The notes: a model not told the origin generated them from the sequence alone. 64,000 nt of DNA from Streptomyces sp. NBC_01717 (GCF_036248255.1 NZ_CP109178.1:8499001-8563000), one strand, 5' to 3'. Positions 18,860-27,515 are shown, numbered from the stretch's first letter. Translations and numbers: made by a program.

Positions 18860-19276
18860 CTCCCGCCCGAGGGCGATCTGGCCGAGGGCCGGCATGCCGA
18901 GGCTGACCGCATTGGATCGGCGGGTCGCCTCGGCATCGAGCTGCGCGAGCTTGTCCTGGGCGCCGGCGAGGCTGATCTGCAGGCCCTCCACCTCGCCGAG
19001 TCAGCCTTCGAGCTCGGCCTCGGCGATGCGGGCGATCAGGTTGTCACGGACGTCGGCGAGCCGTGCCCGTTGGGCCGGATCGGGTCGAAGGAGTGAGTGT
19101 CTGACACAGGCGTGTTCATGGACACAAGGAGACCCGAAGGCGCGTGCGCAGGTGCCGATGGACACCTTCCGTTTCTCCAAGTGGGCCAGGAAGGCGTCCC
19201 ACTCCTCCGCAGTTGGGGTTCGGTATTCTTCGCCTGGGCGAGAGGCCCGGCTACACCGCACGCGCAGGCCAGCCAC
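18860..19276 (-). pseudogene. Integrase C-terminal remnant, copy B, with nonsense codon
   Basis: Minus-strand reading gives EYRTPTAEEWDAFLAHLEKR, CVHEHACVRHSLLRPDPAQR, and DNLIARIAEAELEG. A TGA at 19001 follows where the family has Trp, and the same frame continues LGEVEGLQISLAGAQDKLAQ. The stop is therefore a Trp-to-stop change in an otherwise intact tail of a tyrosine-recombinase-type protein. The catalytic domain is missing. Cys replaced by His in CVRH is a further sign of decay. Confidence 0.7.
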
Positions 19277-19595
19277 CCACCAGCCGCATCAACAACCCTC
19301 CGGGTCCATTCGCCCAGCGGGTCTTCGGATCGTTGGAGGAGGTCACTGTGCCGATCACGCGGTGGGACAGCAGCTTGTTGTGCGTGTTGCGGACAACTCG
19401 CTCGACCTGATGCCAGAGCAGGAAACCGAGCTGGTGGGTCTGCGTATCGATCGGACCATGGCCGAATCCGCGCAAGCCCGCGCGACGCGTTGACATGTCC
19501 GGGACTAGTCAGGATGCTGTGGGAGCGCTCTTCCATCGATGTAAATTCCCCCGCCGGCTCGGCATCGCAGCGGAGGCCAACCATGGAACGGGACT
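19277..19595. other. Mixed stretch upstream of the GH43 gene
   Basis: A short plus-strand segment ending at 19493 (DNSLDLMPEQETELVGLRID) and the opposite strand both show moderate coding bias. Neither could be assigned, and it may be the edge of another decayed gene. A GGAGG at 19572-19576 is well placed for an ATG at 19583, which is out of frame with the GH43 gene starting 13 bases later. Confidence 0.35.
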
Positions 19596-20663
19596 ATGAA
19601 GCTCTCTCGCCTTCTTTCCTGCGCCGCCGCCGTTGCGCTGTCCGGCGTCCTCGTTGCCGTCATGTCTCTTTCGTCCGCCGAGCCCGCTCAGGCGGAACAG
19701 ACCATCAGGGCCGCGGACCCGAGTGTGATCCGGGTCGGCAGCACCTACGTATCGGTGCAGTCGGCCGGTGGGGGCATCGCCGTGCGGCAGGCGTCGTCGC
19801 CGGCCGCACTGGCCTCGGCGCCCGCCCGGCAGGTGTGGTCGGACACGGCCGGCCGCGGTGAGATCTGGGCTCCGGAGATCGTCACGGACGGCGGCCGCTA
19901 CTACATCTACTTCTCGGCCGGCCGCGGGTCGGCCCACCGGATGTACGTCATCAGCTCGGCGGCCCCGGACAGCGGATATACCGGCGAGACCCAGTTGGCC
20001 CTGCCGGACAACAAGTGGGCCATCGACGGGACCCAGTTCACCTTCAACGGGCAGCGCTGGTTCGTCTGGTCCGGCTGGGCCGGCGACACCAACGTCGAGC
20101 AGAACCTCTACATCGCCCGGATGAGTAGTCCCACCACGCCGACCGGCGCCCGGTACGTCATCTCGCAGCCGCGGGAGAGCTGGGAACGGGTGGTCGGCAA
20201 CCCGTTCATCAACGAGAGCCCCGAAGCCATCAAGGACCCGAACGGGCAGTTGCACATCGTGTACTCCGCCAACGGTAGCTGGAGTGACCAGTACTGCCTG
20301 GCCGACCTGCGGCTGCGGGCCGGCGGCGACCCGACGTACGTCTGGGACTGGTACAAGTCGAACGGCTGCCTGTTCGGCTCCAACCGCGCGACGATGATGT
20401 CCGGCTGGGACCCGACGCTTTACGTCAACGGCCCCGGCCACCACAGCTTCGTCCTGCTCAACGGCGACATCAACACCAGCCCGCCCGCCGGCCCGAAGTT
20501 TCCCCTGATGTTCCACGCGGTTCCGAAGGGAACGCCGTACGCGTGGGAGAACCGGTACTGGTACACCGGAACGTTCACCTGGTGGGGCAACACCACCTAC
20601 AGCCGAACCAACGTCCCCGGCCCGACCGCCGACACCGGCTGGAGCCTCAAGTTCTTCGAGTAG
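19596..20663 (+). CDS. Secreted glycosyl hydrolase family 43-like enzyme
   Basis: 355 residues with a clear Sec signal (MKLSRLLSCAAAVALSGVL, cleavage near AQA at about residue 33). Five-bladed beta-propeller hallmarks follow: RAADPSVIRVGSTYV (catalytic-base Asp region), GEIWAPEIV, WAIDGTQFTFNGQRWFVWSG (pKa-modulating Asp region) and NESPEAIKD (acid Glu region). This pattern fits GH43 arabinan- or xylan-side-chain-active enzymes. No carbohydrate-binding module is attached. It stands alone and probably trims plant polysaccharide outside the cell. Confidence 0.85.
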   Translation: MKLSRLLSCAAAVALSGVLVAVMSLSSAEPAQAEQTIRAADPSVIRVGSTYVSVQSAGGGIAVRQASSPAALASAPARQVWSDTAGRGEIWAPEIVTDGGRYYIYFSAGRGSAHRMYVISSAAPDSGYTGETQLALPDNKWAIDGTQFTFNGQRWFVWSGWAGDTNVEQNLYIARMSSPTTPTGARYVISQPRESWERVVGNPFINESPEAIKDPNGQLHIVYSANGSWSDQYCLADLRLRAGGDPTYVWDWYKSNGCLFGSNRATMMSGWDPTLYVNGPGHHSFVLLNGDINTSPPAGPKFPLMFHAVPKGTPYAWENRYWYTGTFTWWGNTTYSRTNVPGPTADTGWSLKFFE

Positions 20664-20906
20664 GGCGGCAGGCGCGGCCGAGGTCCCGTGAAATCGGGGC
20701 AGGCCGGAGGAGGCGCGGGGATCTCGTACTCGTGGCTGTTCCTCGAACAGGGGCCCGCTTTGCCGCGATGGCATCGCGCCCGCCAGACCGCCGGTCGTAG
20801 GTGACGTTCGAGGCCCTGCTGGCCAATCACCCGGAACCAGCTCGACAGAGGCTCTACCGGGCGCATCGCCTCGTCTGGAAGAATCGGCGTGCCTCTCGGA
20901 ACCACC
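20664..20906. other. Intergenic gap between convergent genes
   Basis: 243 bases between the convergent GH43 and DinB-like genes. No gene or distinct terminator recognised. Confidence 0.4.
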
Positions 20907-21515
20907 CTAATGCGCTGCTGGTGTCCATCGGGGGTTTCTGCCACTGAGGGCCAGTGCGCGGTCGAGCACGGGTGCGTCTGCGTCTTGGGGTACTTCGTCA
21001 CCCAGAAGGCCGAGACTGCGCATGCGGGGTGCCTCACGCGAGTATGTCGCGAACGTGGCTTCGGCCAAGGCCGGGGGAATGGTGCGCCGTTGTCCGGTGG
21101 CTGCTGCCGTGTCCCAGGCGTGAACGGTGAATTCGGCGATCAGGATCCCGCCGAGAGCGGTCGCGGGCATGGTCGGTCCGCCGAGGCCGGCCTCGCCCTC
21201 CCACGCTGCTGGCTCGGACCAGGCCCTGGCCGCCGGTTCCGCTCTGCCGGCCACGAGCAACGCCCACTCGGACTCTGGCCGCCCGGCGAGGAGTGGCACA
21301 GGGCTCGCGGTCAGCAGGCCCGGATCCGATGCAGTGCGGGTGCCCGCGTCTCTCGTCATCAGCAGCATCATGGCGATGTGATTGACGAGGTCTTTCACCG
21401 TCCACGCCGAACACGGCGTCGGGTTGTGATACTGGTCGACCGGTGCACCGCGCACAGCGTCCACGACCAGATCGATGCTCTGCGCCAACTGCTCCACCTT
21501 CGTCGCCGGCAGCAT
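20907..21515 (-). CDS. TIGR03086-like metal-binding protein (mycothiol-type DinB fold)
   Basis: ATG 21515 follows GGAGGG at eight bases; 202 residues. The N-terminal part, TPCSAWTVKDLVNHIAMM, is typical of the maleylpyruvate-isomerase N-terminal/DinB-like fold. The second conserved histidine region is EFTVHAWDTAAATG. The family uses a bound metal and, in actinomycetes, mycothiol, for thiol transfer or isomerisation. The substrate is unknown. Minus strand, 75 bases upstream of the MBL-fold gene's end, so possibly co-transcribed readthrough only. Confidence 0.8.
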   Translation of the reverse strand: MLPATKVEQLAQSIDLVVDAVRGAPVDQYHNPTPCSAWTVKDLVNHIAMMLLMTRDAGTRTASDPGLLTASPVPLLAGRPESEWALLVAGRAEPAARAWSEPAAWEGEAGLGGPTMPATALGGILIAEFTVHAWDTAAATGQRRTIPPALAEATFATYSREAPRMRSLGLLGDEVPQDADAPVLDRALALSGRNPRWTPAAH

Positions 21516-21590
21516 GCGGCATCCCTCCTGCGAAGTCGACTGCGACGAACGCAATCACCGCGGTTGGCCCCTCATTCGTAGGGCGTCGGC

Positions 21591-22499
21591 CTAGTCGATG
21601 AAGACGCTCCACGCGGTGGCGTTGAGGTTGTCGGAGAGGAAGATGTCGGTTCCTCCCAGGCGCTCTTCCCAGGACGGCATGAGTTCGGCCGCGCGGGCGG
21701 TGACCGCATCCATCCAGACCTTGATTTCCGCCTGCTTGTTGTTGGCCCGCACCTTGGCGGCGGCCGAGGCTTCCTTCATGTCGACCGTGCGCAGTGCTTC
21801 GGAAGCAGCGGCGCGCAGGTCCCGGATGTACTCCCGGTTCGTCGCCACGTCCTCGGGCGTACCGGGCAGGGCCATATGGCCGGTGACGATGGTCTCGTAG
21901 TCGTACTCCAGCAACTGGTCCATGGCGTCGAAGTACGCGGGCACGTGCGCGGAGAAGTACAGGCGGAAGAACGGCGCGTTCTTCGGAGTGAAGCTGTCCA
22001 TCGCTCCCATGAGCTTCAACTCCGGCAGGTGGATGAACAGGTTGCCGGCCTGATGCCAGTCTCCCGTGTAGTCGAGGACGAACCGCACCCCGCCGATGTC
22101 CATCTCCTTGCGCCGGCCACTGAAGGTCTCGGTGGGCAGGGGACGCCGGTCGTCGTTCTTGACCTCCTTGATGAACTCGCCGGTGATCTCATGGGAGATG
22201 ATCTTCATGCCGTCCCGCTTCAGCAGGTGAGCTGCCCCGATGTGGTCGGCGTGCGCGTGGCTGTAGATCAGGTGGGTGACCGGCTTGGGGGTGACCGACT
22301 CGATCGCCTCCAGCAGTTTGTCCCCCAGGAACGGTGAAGCGTCCACGAGGACGACACCGTTCTTCGTCTCCACGAACATCGTGTTGATCATCCCCTGGGT
22401 GACGAAGTGGGCACCGCCGCCCAGGTCCTGGACGACATACCCGGACTCCGGGATGTCCGGGCCCAGGGCGAAGTCGGGTACAGGCGCGAACTCGGTCAT
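21591..22499 (-). CDS. Metallo-beta-lactamase-fold hydrolase
   Basis: ATG 22499 has AAAGGAGAT seven bases upstream; 302 residues. The zinc motif reads THLIYSHAHADHIGAAH, with further ligands in YTGDWHQAGN, LMGAMDSF and IVTGHMALPG. A C-terminal helical extension of about 80 residues (YIRDLRAAASEAL onward) resembles the quinoprotein-relay/SoxH-like MBL branch. Divergent to an XRE regulator whose promoter region shares an element with the second XRE gene, so it is probably under that regulator. Confidence 0.85.
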   Translation of the reverse strand: MTEFAPVPDFALGPDIPESGYVVQDLGGGAHFVTQGMINTMFVETKNGVVLVDASPFLGDKLLEAIESVTPKPVTHLIYSHAHADHIGAAHLLKRDGMKIISHEITGEFIKEVKNDDRRPLPTETFSGRRKEMDIGGVRFVLDYTGDWHQAGNLFIHLPELKLMGAMDSFTPKNAPFFRLYFSAHVPAYFDAMDQLLEYDYETIVTGHMALPGTPEDVATNREYIRDLRAAASEALRTVDMKEASAAAKVRANNKQAEIKVWMDAVTARAAELMPSWEERLGGTDIFLSDNLNATAWSVFID

Positions 22500-22830
22500 G
22501 GTGATCTCCTTTGGGTGGCCCGCCCCAGGGCTGGGGCGGAGGGGTGTCTTGTGATGGGGTTCCAAGGGGCCGCGTGAGGGCTGGCTCGGGCCTGGCCTGC
22601 GGCAGCGCGGTCTTCGAGGCGACAGCGAGCCGGTGCAGGACAGCCGCTCCTTTCTCCAGCCCGGTGCAGGGAGGTCCTCTGGCTTCCTCGAGGGAGGAGG
22701 TCGTCGCTTTTCAGCCAGCATGGCCTGCTTTGCGTGCGTGTGGACGCTCCAAGGGCGCCCTGCTGAACCTAGGTCTGGCTGGTCCACCTTCACCGGCCCG
22801 TCACGCCGCTATGGGGAGCACACTGGCCGC
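22500..22830. promoter_or_regulatory. Divergent promoter region of MBL hydrolase and XRE regulator 1
   Basis: This 331-bp gap contains a 26-bp element at 22761-22786 (core GAACCTAGGTCTGGCTGG, with the palindrome ACCTAGGT). The element recurs perfectly, inverted, at 25109-25134. Each copy lies about 43 bp before its XRE start codon. Similarity extends about 25 bases further toward the start. Confidence 0.7.
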
Positions 22831-23718
22831 ATGAACGACAACGGCGAACTGGGGGACTTCCTGCGCTCGCGGCGGGCCCGTCTGCGTCCCGAGGATGCGG
22901 GGGCGGCTTTCAGTGGCGGCGCGCGCCGGGTCCCGGGACTGCGCCGTGAAGAGGTCGCGCACCTGGCCGGGGTGAGCACGGACTACTACGCCCGCCTCGA
23001 ACAGGGCCGGCACCCCCACGTCTCCGAGACGGTACTGGAGGCGGTCGCCCGCGCCCTGCGCCTGGACGACACCGAACGCGGCTACCTCTTGGAACTCGCC
23101 CGACCCAGGACACCCGAACGCCACCGGAGCAGTCCCGCCCGCGCACCACGCATGCGGCAGCCGATCCACCAGATGCTGGACGTCCTGAACGATGTCTCAC
23201 CGGCCGTCGTCATCAACCACCGCAGTGACGTCCTGGGCGCCAACCACCTGGCCAAACAGCTGATCACGGACTTCGACGCACTGCCGCACCGCGACCGCAA
23301 CCTCGCCCGATTCGTACTGCTCCACCCCGCCGCCCGTGACCTGTACCAGGACTGGGACCGGGTCGCGGAGACCTTCGTCGCCAGTCTGCGCCTGACCTCC
23401 GGACGCCATCCCGACGACCGCCTGCTGAACGAACTCGTCGGGGAGCTGTCCATCAAGGTTCCCGAGTTCTCCACCTGGTGGGCCGGCCACCGAGTGGACC
23501 AGTGCGCCCACGGCACCCAACGCCTTGTTCACCCCGTGGTCGGCGAACTCACCCTCTCCTACGAAACACTTGCTCTGCCCGCCGACCCCGACCAGAGCAT
23601 CGTGCTCTACACCACCGAACCCGGCTCCGCCTCCGCGGAAACACTCCGCCTGCTCGCCAGCTGGACCACACCGACGAACACACACGAGGCCGCCCCCTCC
23701 CAGGCACCGTACGGCTGA
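22831..23718 (+). CDS. XRE-family regulator with MmyB-like ligand domain, paralogue 1
   Basis: 295 residues from ATG 22831. An N-terminal helix-turn-helix (LRREEVAHLAGVSTDYYARLEQGR, about 35-58) is followed by a MmyB-like PAS-type domain (QMLDVLNDVSPAVVINHRSDVLGAN to VGELTLSYETLALPADPD). In actinomycetes this family usually represses a divergent redox or efflux gene. Its near twin at 24179-25066 is the same length and in opposite orientation. The local partner is the MBL-fold hydrolase. Confidence 0.9.
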   Translation: MNDNGELGDFLRSRRARLRPEDAGAAFSGGARRVPGLRREEVAHLAGVSTDYYARLEQGRHPHVSETVLEAVARALRLDDTERGYLLELARPRTPERHRSSPARAPRMRQPIHQMLDVLNDVSPAVVINHRSDVLGANHLAKQLITDFDALPHRDRNLARFVLLHPAARDLYQDWDRVAETFVASLRLTSGRHPDDRLLNELVGELSIKVPEFSTWWAGHRVDQCAHGTQRLVHPVVGELTLSYETLALPADPDQSIVLYTTEPGSASAETLRLLASWTTPTNTHEAAPSQAPYG

Positions 23719-23758
23719 TGAGGAACAGGCGGCCGATCAGTGACGAGGACTTGAGGCC

Positions 23759-23857
23759 ATGACGTCCGCGCTCATCCAGACTCCCTTCGGAGAAGGGTCG
23801 ACGGCCGCCGAGGTCATCGAGGGCGTCGACCTTTCCGGCACATCGACGCAGTGCTGA
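23759..23857 (+). pseudogene. Short-chain dehydrogenase, 5' remnant
   Basis: ATG 23759 (GAGG upstream) opens MTSALIQTPFGEGSTAAEV and then EGVDLSG, the start of actinobacterial SDR proteins that sit beside this XRE family. The glycine-rich NAD site that should follow is gone; after CTTTCCGGC the frame runs into a stop at 23857. Only about 27 native residues remain. Confidence 0.6.
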
Positions 23858-24178
23858 CCCGCACATCGCATACGTGAGCCGTGACATGAACGAGGTGTTC
23901 TACCGGGACGCAGTCGAAGACACCGCAACGTGGCCCGCAGGCTCCCCGTTACGGACGTCGGCCTGACCATCGGATCGGGTCTCGAATATCCCGTCAGTGG
24001 GGAACGGCCTCGACGCCGCGATGTACAGAACACCTGTCTCCATGCGCGGTCCTGGGAGTCAGCAGAGGAGCTGACCATCGTCCGGGACCGCGCAGACAAG
24101 GGCAAAACACATCGCAGCAGCGGCAGGACGGCTGCCGCAGGTCACACGGAAGCGGAAATTACGGACGACCTTTGGGAG
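23858..24178. other. Gap between the convergent XRE genes
   Basis: About 320 bases without a recognisable gene, following the SDR remnant. Probably the rest of the deleted region that once held the SDR. Confidence 0.4.
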
Positions 24179-25066
24179 TCAACTTGAGGGTGCCTCGGAG
24201 GAACTGCGCCCTCGTAGGCCCGTCGGGGCACTCCAGCTGGCGAGCATGCTGAGCGTCTCCGCAGAGGCCGAACCAGGTTCCGCGGTGTAGAGGCAGATAC
24301 TCAGGTCCGGGTCGGCGGGCAGGGCCAGAATCTCGTAGGAGAGGGTGAGTTCGCCGACCACGGGGTGAACAAGGCGCCGGGTGCCGTGGGCGCACTGGTC
24401 CACTCGGTGGCCGGCCCACCAGGTGGAGAACTCGGGAACCTTGATGGACAGCTCCCCGACGAATTCGTTCAGCAGGCGGTCGTCGGGATGGCGTCCGGCA
24501 GCCAGACGAAGACTGGCGACGAACGCCTCCGCGACCCGGTCCCAGTCCTGGTACAGGTCACGGGCGGCGGGGTGGAGCAGTACGAATCGGGCGAGGTTGC
24601 GGTCGCGGTGCGGCAGTGCGTCGAAGTCCGTGATCAGCGCCTTGGCAAGGTGGTTGACTGCCAGGACGTCGCTGCGGTGGTTGAGGACCAGGGCCGGCGA
24701 AACATCGTTGAGGACGTCAAGCATCTGGTGGATCGCCGGACGCACGCGCGGTAGCGGGGCCGGACGGCGCCGTTCAGGGCTGGGGGACTTGGGTCGGGCG
24801 AGTTCGAAGAGGTAGCCGCGTTCGGTGTCGTCCAGGCGCAGGGCGCGGGCGACCGCCTCCAGTACCGTCTCGGAGACGTGGGGGTGCCGGCCCTGTTCGA
24901 GGCGGGCGTAGTAGTCCGTGCTCACCCCGGCCAGGTGCGCGACCTCTTCACGGCGCAGTCCCGGGACCCGGCGCGCGCCGCCGCTGAAAGCCGCCCCCGC
25001 GTCCTCGGGACGCAGACGGGCCCGGCGCGAGCGCAGGAAGTCACCGAGCTCGTCGCTTTGATCCAT
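24179..25066 (-). CDS. XRE-family regulator with MmyB-like ligand domain, paralogue 2
   Basis: 295 residues from ATG 25066. The HTH segment is identical to that of paralogue 1 (LRREEVAHLAGVSTDYYARL), and long stretches of the ligand domain match, such as DFDALPHRDRNLARFVLLHP. Differences concentrate in the linker (RPKSPSPERRRPAPLPRV) and the last 40 residues. Identical HTH sequence implies the same DNA target, the element found upstream of both genes. Its divergent neighbour is an MFS pump. Confidence 0.9.
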   Translation of the reverse strand: MDQSDELGDFLRSRRARLRPEDAGAAFSGGARRVPGLRREEVAHLAGVSTDYYARLEQGRHPHVSETVLEAVARALRLDDTERGYLFELARPKSPSPERRRPAPLPRVRPAIHQMLDVLNDVSPALVLNHRSDVLAVNHLAKALITDFDALPHRDRNLARFVLLHPAARDLYQDWDRVAEAFVASLRLAAGRHPDDRLLNEFVGELSIKVPEFSTWWAGHRVDQCAHGTRRLVHPVVGELTLSYEILALPADPDLSICLYTAEPGSASAETLSMLASWSAPTGLRGRSSSEAPSS

Positions 25067-25311
25067 GCATCCAGTGATACCACTACAGCGGCATGACGGG
25101 CCGGTGAGTGGACCAGCCAGACCTAGGTTCAGCAGGGCGCGCGCGAGGCGTCCGCACGCGTGTCCCGGGCGGGAGGCTGGACGCGAACCGGGAGGCAACG
25201 CCGGCTCCACAGGTGGTCCTCGTCGGCAACGGGCCCTTTCTGAGAAAGGGCCGCGCACGGCCGAGCGCAGCACCCGGTTACCCCTCGTTCCTCACACGAA
25301 GCAGATGAATC
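25067..25311. promoter_or_regulatory. Divergent promoter region of XRE regulator 2 and MFS pump
   Basis: 245-bp gap holding the second, inverted copy of the 26-bp XRE-associated element at 25109-25134, with central ACCTAGGT. It sits 42 bp before the XRE start and about 178 bp before the MFS start. Confidence 0.7.
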
Positions 25312-26523
25312 ATGCCCTTTGTGATCTACGTCCTTGGGCTGGGCATCTTTGCCCAGGGCACCTCGGAATTCATGCTCTCCGGCGTGATGTCCTCCATCGC
25401 CCAGGACCTCGACATCCCCCTCGCCTCCGCCGGAATGCTGGTGTCCGCCTTCGCCATCGGCATGCTCGCCGGAGCACCGCTGATGAGCCTGGTCACCCTG
25501 AAGATGCCGCGCCGTGCCCCGCTGGTCGGCTTCCAGCTCGTCTTCATCGCCGCCCACGTTGGCACCGCCCTCGTCCCGCACTTCGGATTCCTGCTGGTCA
25601 TGCGGGTGCTGTCGGCCATGGCGTATGCCGGATTCTGGGCCATGGCGTCGGTCGCGGCCATCTCGCTGGTGGACGCCGACAAGCAGGGCCGGGCCATGGG
25701 AGTGGTCGTCTCGGGACTGAGCGTGGCCACGATCATCGGTGTCCCGGGCAGCACCCTGCTCGCACAGCACGCCGGCTGGGAGGCCGCCTTCTGGGCCGTA
25801 GCCGCGATGACCGCTCTGTCCACGATCGCACTGCTCACCGCCCTGCCCGGCGGCCCGGACATGACAACGGCACAGCCGCGTCTGGCCACGGAACTGCGCT
25901 CGCTGATGCAGCCACGGCTATGGGTCGCCTACGCCACCACCGCACTGACCGTGGCCGCCCAATTCGCGATCTTTTCCTACCTCGGAGCCCTGCTGGAGGA
26001 CGTCACCGGCCTCAGCACAGGCCTGGTACCCCTCGTGCTCGGACTCTACGGTGTCGGCGCGTTCATCGGCCTGACCATCGGAGGACGCGTAGCCGACCGC
26101 TCCCCCTTCACACGCCTGCTGGTGGGCATGGCCGCCGTCATCGTCGCCGCGGCAGCACTCACAGTGACCATACATGTCCCCTGGATCACGATCGCGCTGG
26201 TGGTGCTCCTGGGTGCCGCCAACTTCGGAGTCACGCCCGCAGTCAACGCCAGAGTCTTCTCCATTCTCGGAGAGACCAGGACGCTCGGCGGCGCCGTGAA
26301 CATCGCCGCCTTCAACGTCGGCATCGCTGTCGCCCCCCTGGCATCCGGCCTCGTGATCAACACGGGACTGGGGCTGGCGGGTACGGCCTGGATTGGCGCG
26401 GCCTTCGGGGTCGCCCACATGGGCAGCGTTCTGCTGGACCGTCACCTCACCCGACGCCATGAAGCGGGAACCGAGGAGCCCACAACCGTCTCCGAGCTGG
26501 AACACGCTCCCGCTGCCTCCTGA
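25312..26523 (+). CDS. MFS drug-efflux transporter (Cmx/CmrA-like)
   Basis: 403 residues with 12 apparent membrane segments. The start MPFVIYVLGLGIFAQGTSEF and following MLSGVMSSIAQDLDIPL are typical of the chloramphenicol/arabinose-efflux group. A motif-C-like GVPGSTLLAQHAGW is present in TM5. Predicted to export a small hydrophobic drug by proton antiport. Divergent from XRE paralogue 2, which probably represses it. Confidence 0.87.
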   Translation: MPFVIYVLGLGIFAQGTSEFMLSGVMSSIAQDLDIPLASAGMLVSAFAIGMLAGAPLMSLVTLKMPRRAPLVGFQLVFIAAHVGTALVPHFGFLLVMRVLSAMAYAGFWAMASVAAISLVDADKQGRAMGVVVSGLSVATIIGVPGSTLLAQHAGWEAAFWAVAAMTALSTIALLTALPGGPDMTTAQPRLATELRSLMQPRLWVAYATTALTVAAQFAIFSYLGALLEDVTGLSTGLVPLVLGLYGVGAFIGLTIGGRVADRSPFTRLLVGMAAVIVAAAALTVTIHVPWITIALVVLLGAANFGVTPAVNARVFSILGETRTLGGAVNIAAFNVGIAVAPLASGLVINTGLGLAGTAWIGAAFGVAHMGSVLLDRHLTRRHEAGTEEPTTVSELEHAPAAS

Positions 26524-26599
26524 CAACTGCAACCGAAACCAATTGTCCGCGCGACGCCGAAGGACTCGCCGCGGTGATTCGGCTGCGCGCGCTCGCGCT

Positions 26600-26960
26600 G
26601 TATGGGGTCCAGTCGAGTGCGGGTATCGGGTCCTCCCGGATGGTGCGGCAGTGGCGGCCGTTCTCTCCCCGCCCGGCTCTGTCACCGTCGTCGGACCCCG
26701 TACAACCTCTCCGCGTTCGTGCGACCCCAGTGCGCAGCCGCTTAGCCGGGCCTTGGCCCAGCGGCGGCGAGATCCCTGTCCTGGTACGGGATCTACAGCA
26801 TCGGTGGCATCGCGGACACCCCGCTCACCACCCTCCAGCGGCTCCTTGGCACCGCCGTCGGCCGAGAGGCCCACGACCGTTCCCACGGCCGAGATGACCG
26901 GCCTGTCGTCCCACAGGCCGCTCCCCGTTCCGCATCCGCCGAGCACCGCTTCGACATCGA
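26600..26960 (+). pseudogene. Y-family DNA polymerase (DinB/ImuB-like) fragment, middle part
   Basis: From 26761 one frame reads SLSWYGIYSIGGIADTPLTT, then LQRLLGTAVGREAHDRSHG and SASAEHRFDID. These are the helix-hairpin-helix and linker of Y-family polymerases. Upstream, in shifted frames, come AGIGSSRMV and SPPGSVTVVGP, the thumb region. Several frameshifts make it non-functional. The homology stops abruptly at about 26958, where the continuation is found on the other strand. Confidence 0.65.
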
Positions 26961-27183
26961 CGTTGCAGGCCGAGGGATGCGAGGAGAGCGAGGCCGGTGT
27001 CGGCGAGTGCGGGGGTGTGGGCGGTTGGTTCGGTCAGGGTTCGGGTGCGGGTGGTGTGTGCGGTCGGCGTAGCGGACGGCCAGGGTGATGGCGTAGCAGA
27101 CGCTGTTCTCGGTCCTCATCCGGGCGCCGAGTTCGTCTGCGAGGCCGCGGACGGCCTGGTGGTACTGATCGGGGTTGAGCTAA
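26958..27183 (-). pseudogene. Y-family DNA polymerase C-terminal (little-finger) segment, inverted
   Basis: Minus-strand reading from 27180 gives LNPDQYHQAVRGLADELGAR, then SVCYAITLAVRYADR. After one frameshift it continues TTRTRTLTEPTAHTPALADT and LLASLGLQR. This is exactly the domain that should follow the plus-strand fragment ending at 26958. The segment has therefore been flipped relative to the first part. Its outer edge abuts the MITE at 27184. Confidence 0.65.
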
Positions 27184-27343
27184 GGGCTGTCCCGTAATCC
27201 CTGGTGGATCGGCGCGCGGCGTCGGATGCGGTGCATCGCAAGGCGGAGGAGCGTCCTCATACTGGGCGTATTCGGGCGTTCCGACAACGCGGCGAGGTGC
27301 CGTAGCTGTCGTCGCGCGCCCGCCAGGGATTACGGGACAGCCC
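27184..27343. mobile_element. MITE copy 1 (160 bp)
   Basis: Terminal inverted repeats of 21 bp begin GGGCTGTCCCGTAATCCCTG and end with its complement. The interior has no transposase. Copy 2 (41038-41197) has the same length and differs at only about three positions. Outer context reads C-TA-A[element]A-TA-G, which fits insertion into a CTAG target with TA duplicated. It lies between the inverted polymerase fragment and an integrase remnant. Confidence 0.85.
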
Positions 27344-27389
27344 ATAGGCGTGCCGAGACCGACGGTTGTTCGTTGATGGAGATGCTGGT

Positions 27390-27515
27390 CGATCTGGGCT
27401 TCGGAGCAGTGAGCATCTGACACAAGCGTGTTCGTGGATGCAGGCGGTGCCGTAGGCGCGGGCGCGGGTGCCGACTGAGAGCTTGCGGCGTTCGAAGGAT
27501 TCACCGTCTTCAGCT
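27390..27515 (-). pseudogene. Integrase C-terminus remnant, copy C
   Basis: Minus-strand RRKLSVGTRARAYGTACIHE and HACVRCSLL match copies A and B. At DNA level GAGCAGTGAGCATCTGACAC is shared with copy A. Sequence beyond CSLL is out of frame and then meets the MITE. Confidence 0.6.

Noticed and set aside
27226..27420. Small frame inside MITE copy 1 (also seen in copy 2)
   Set aside because: The same frame occurs in both MITE copies because the DNA is repeated; it has no start signal and no transposase features.
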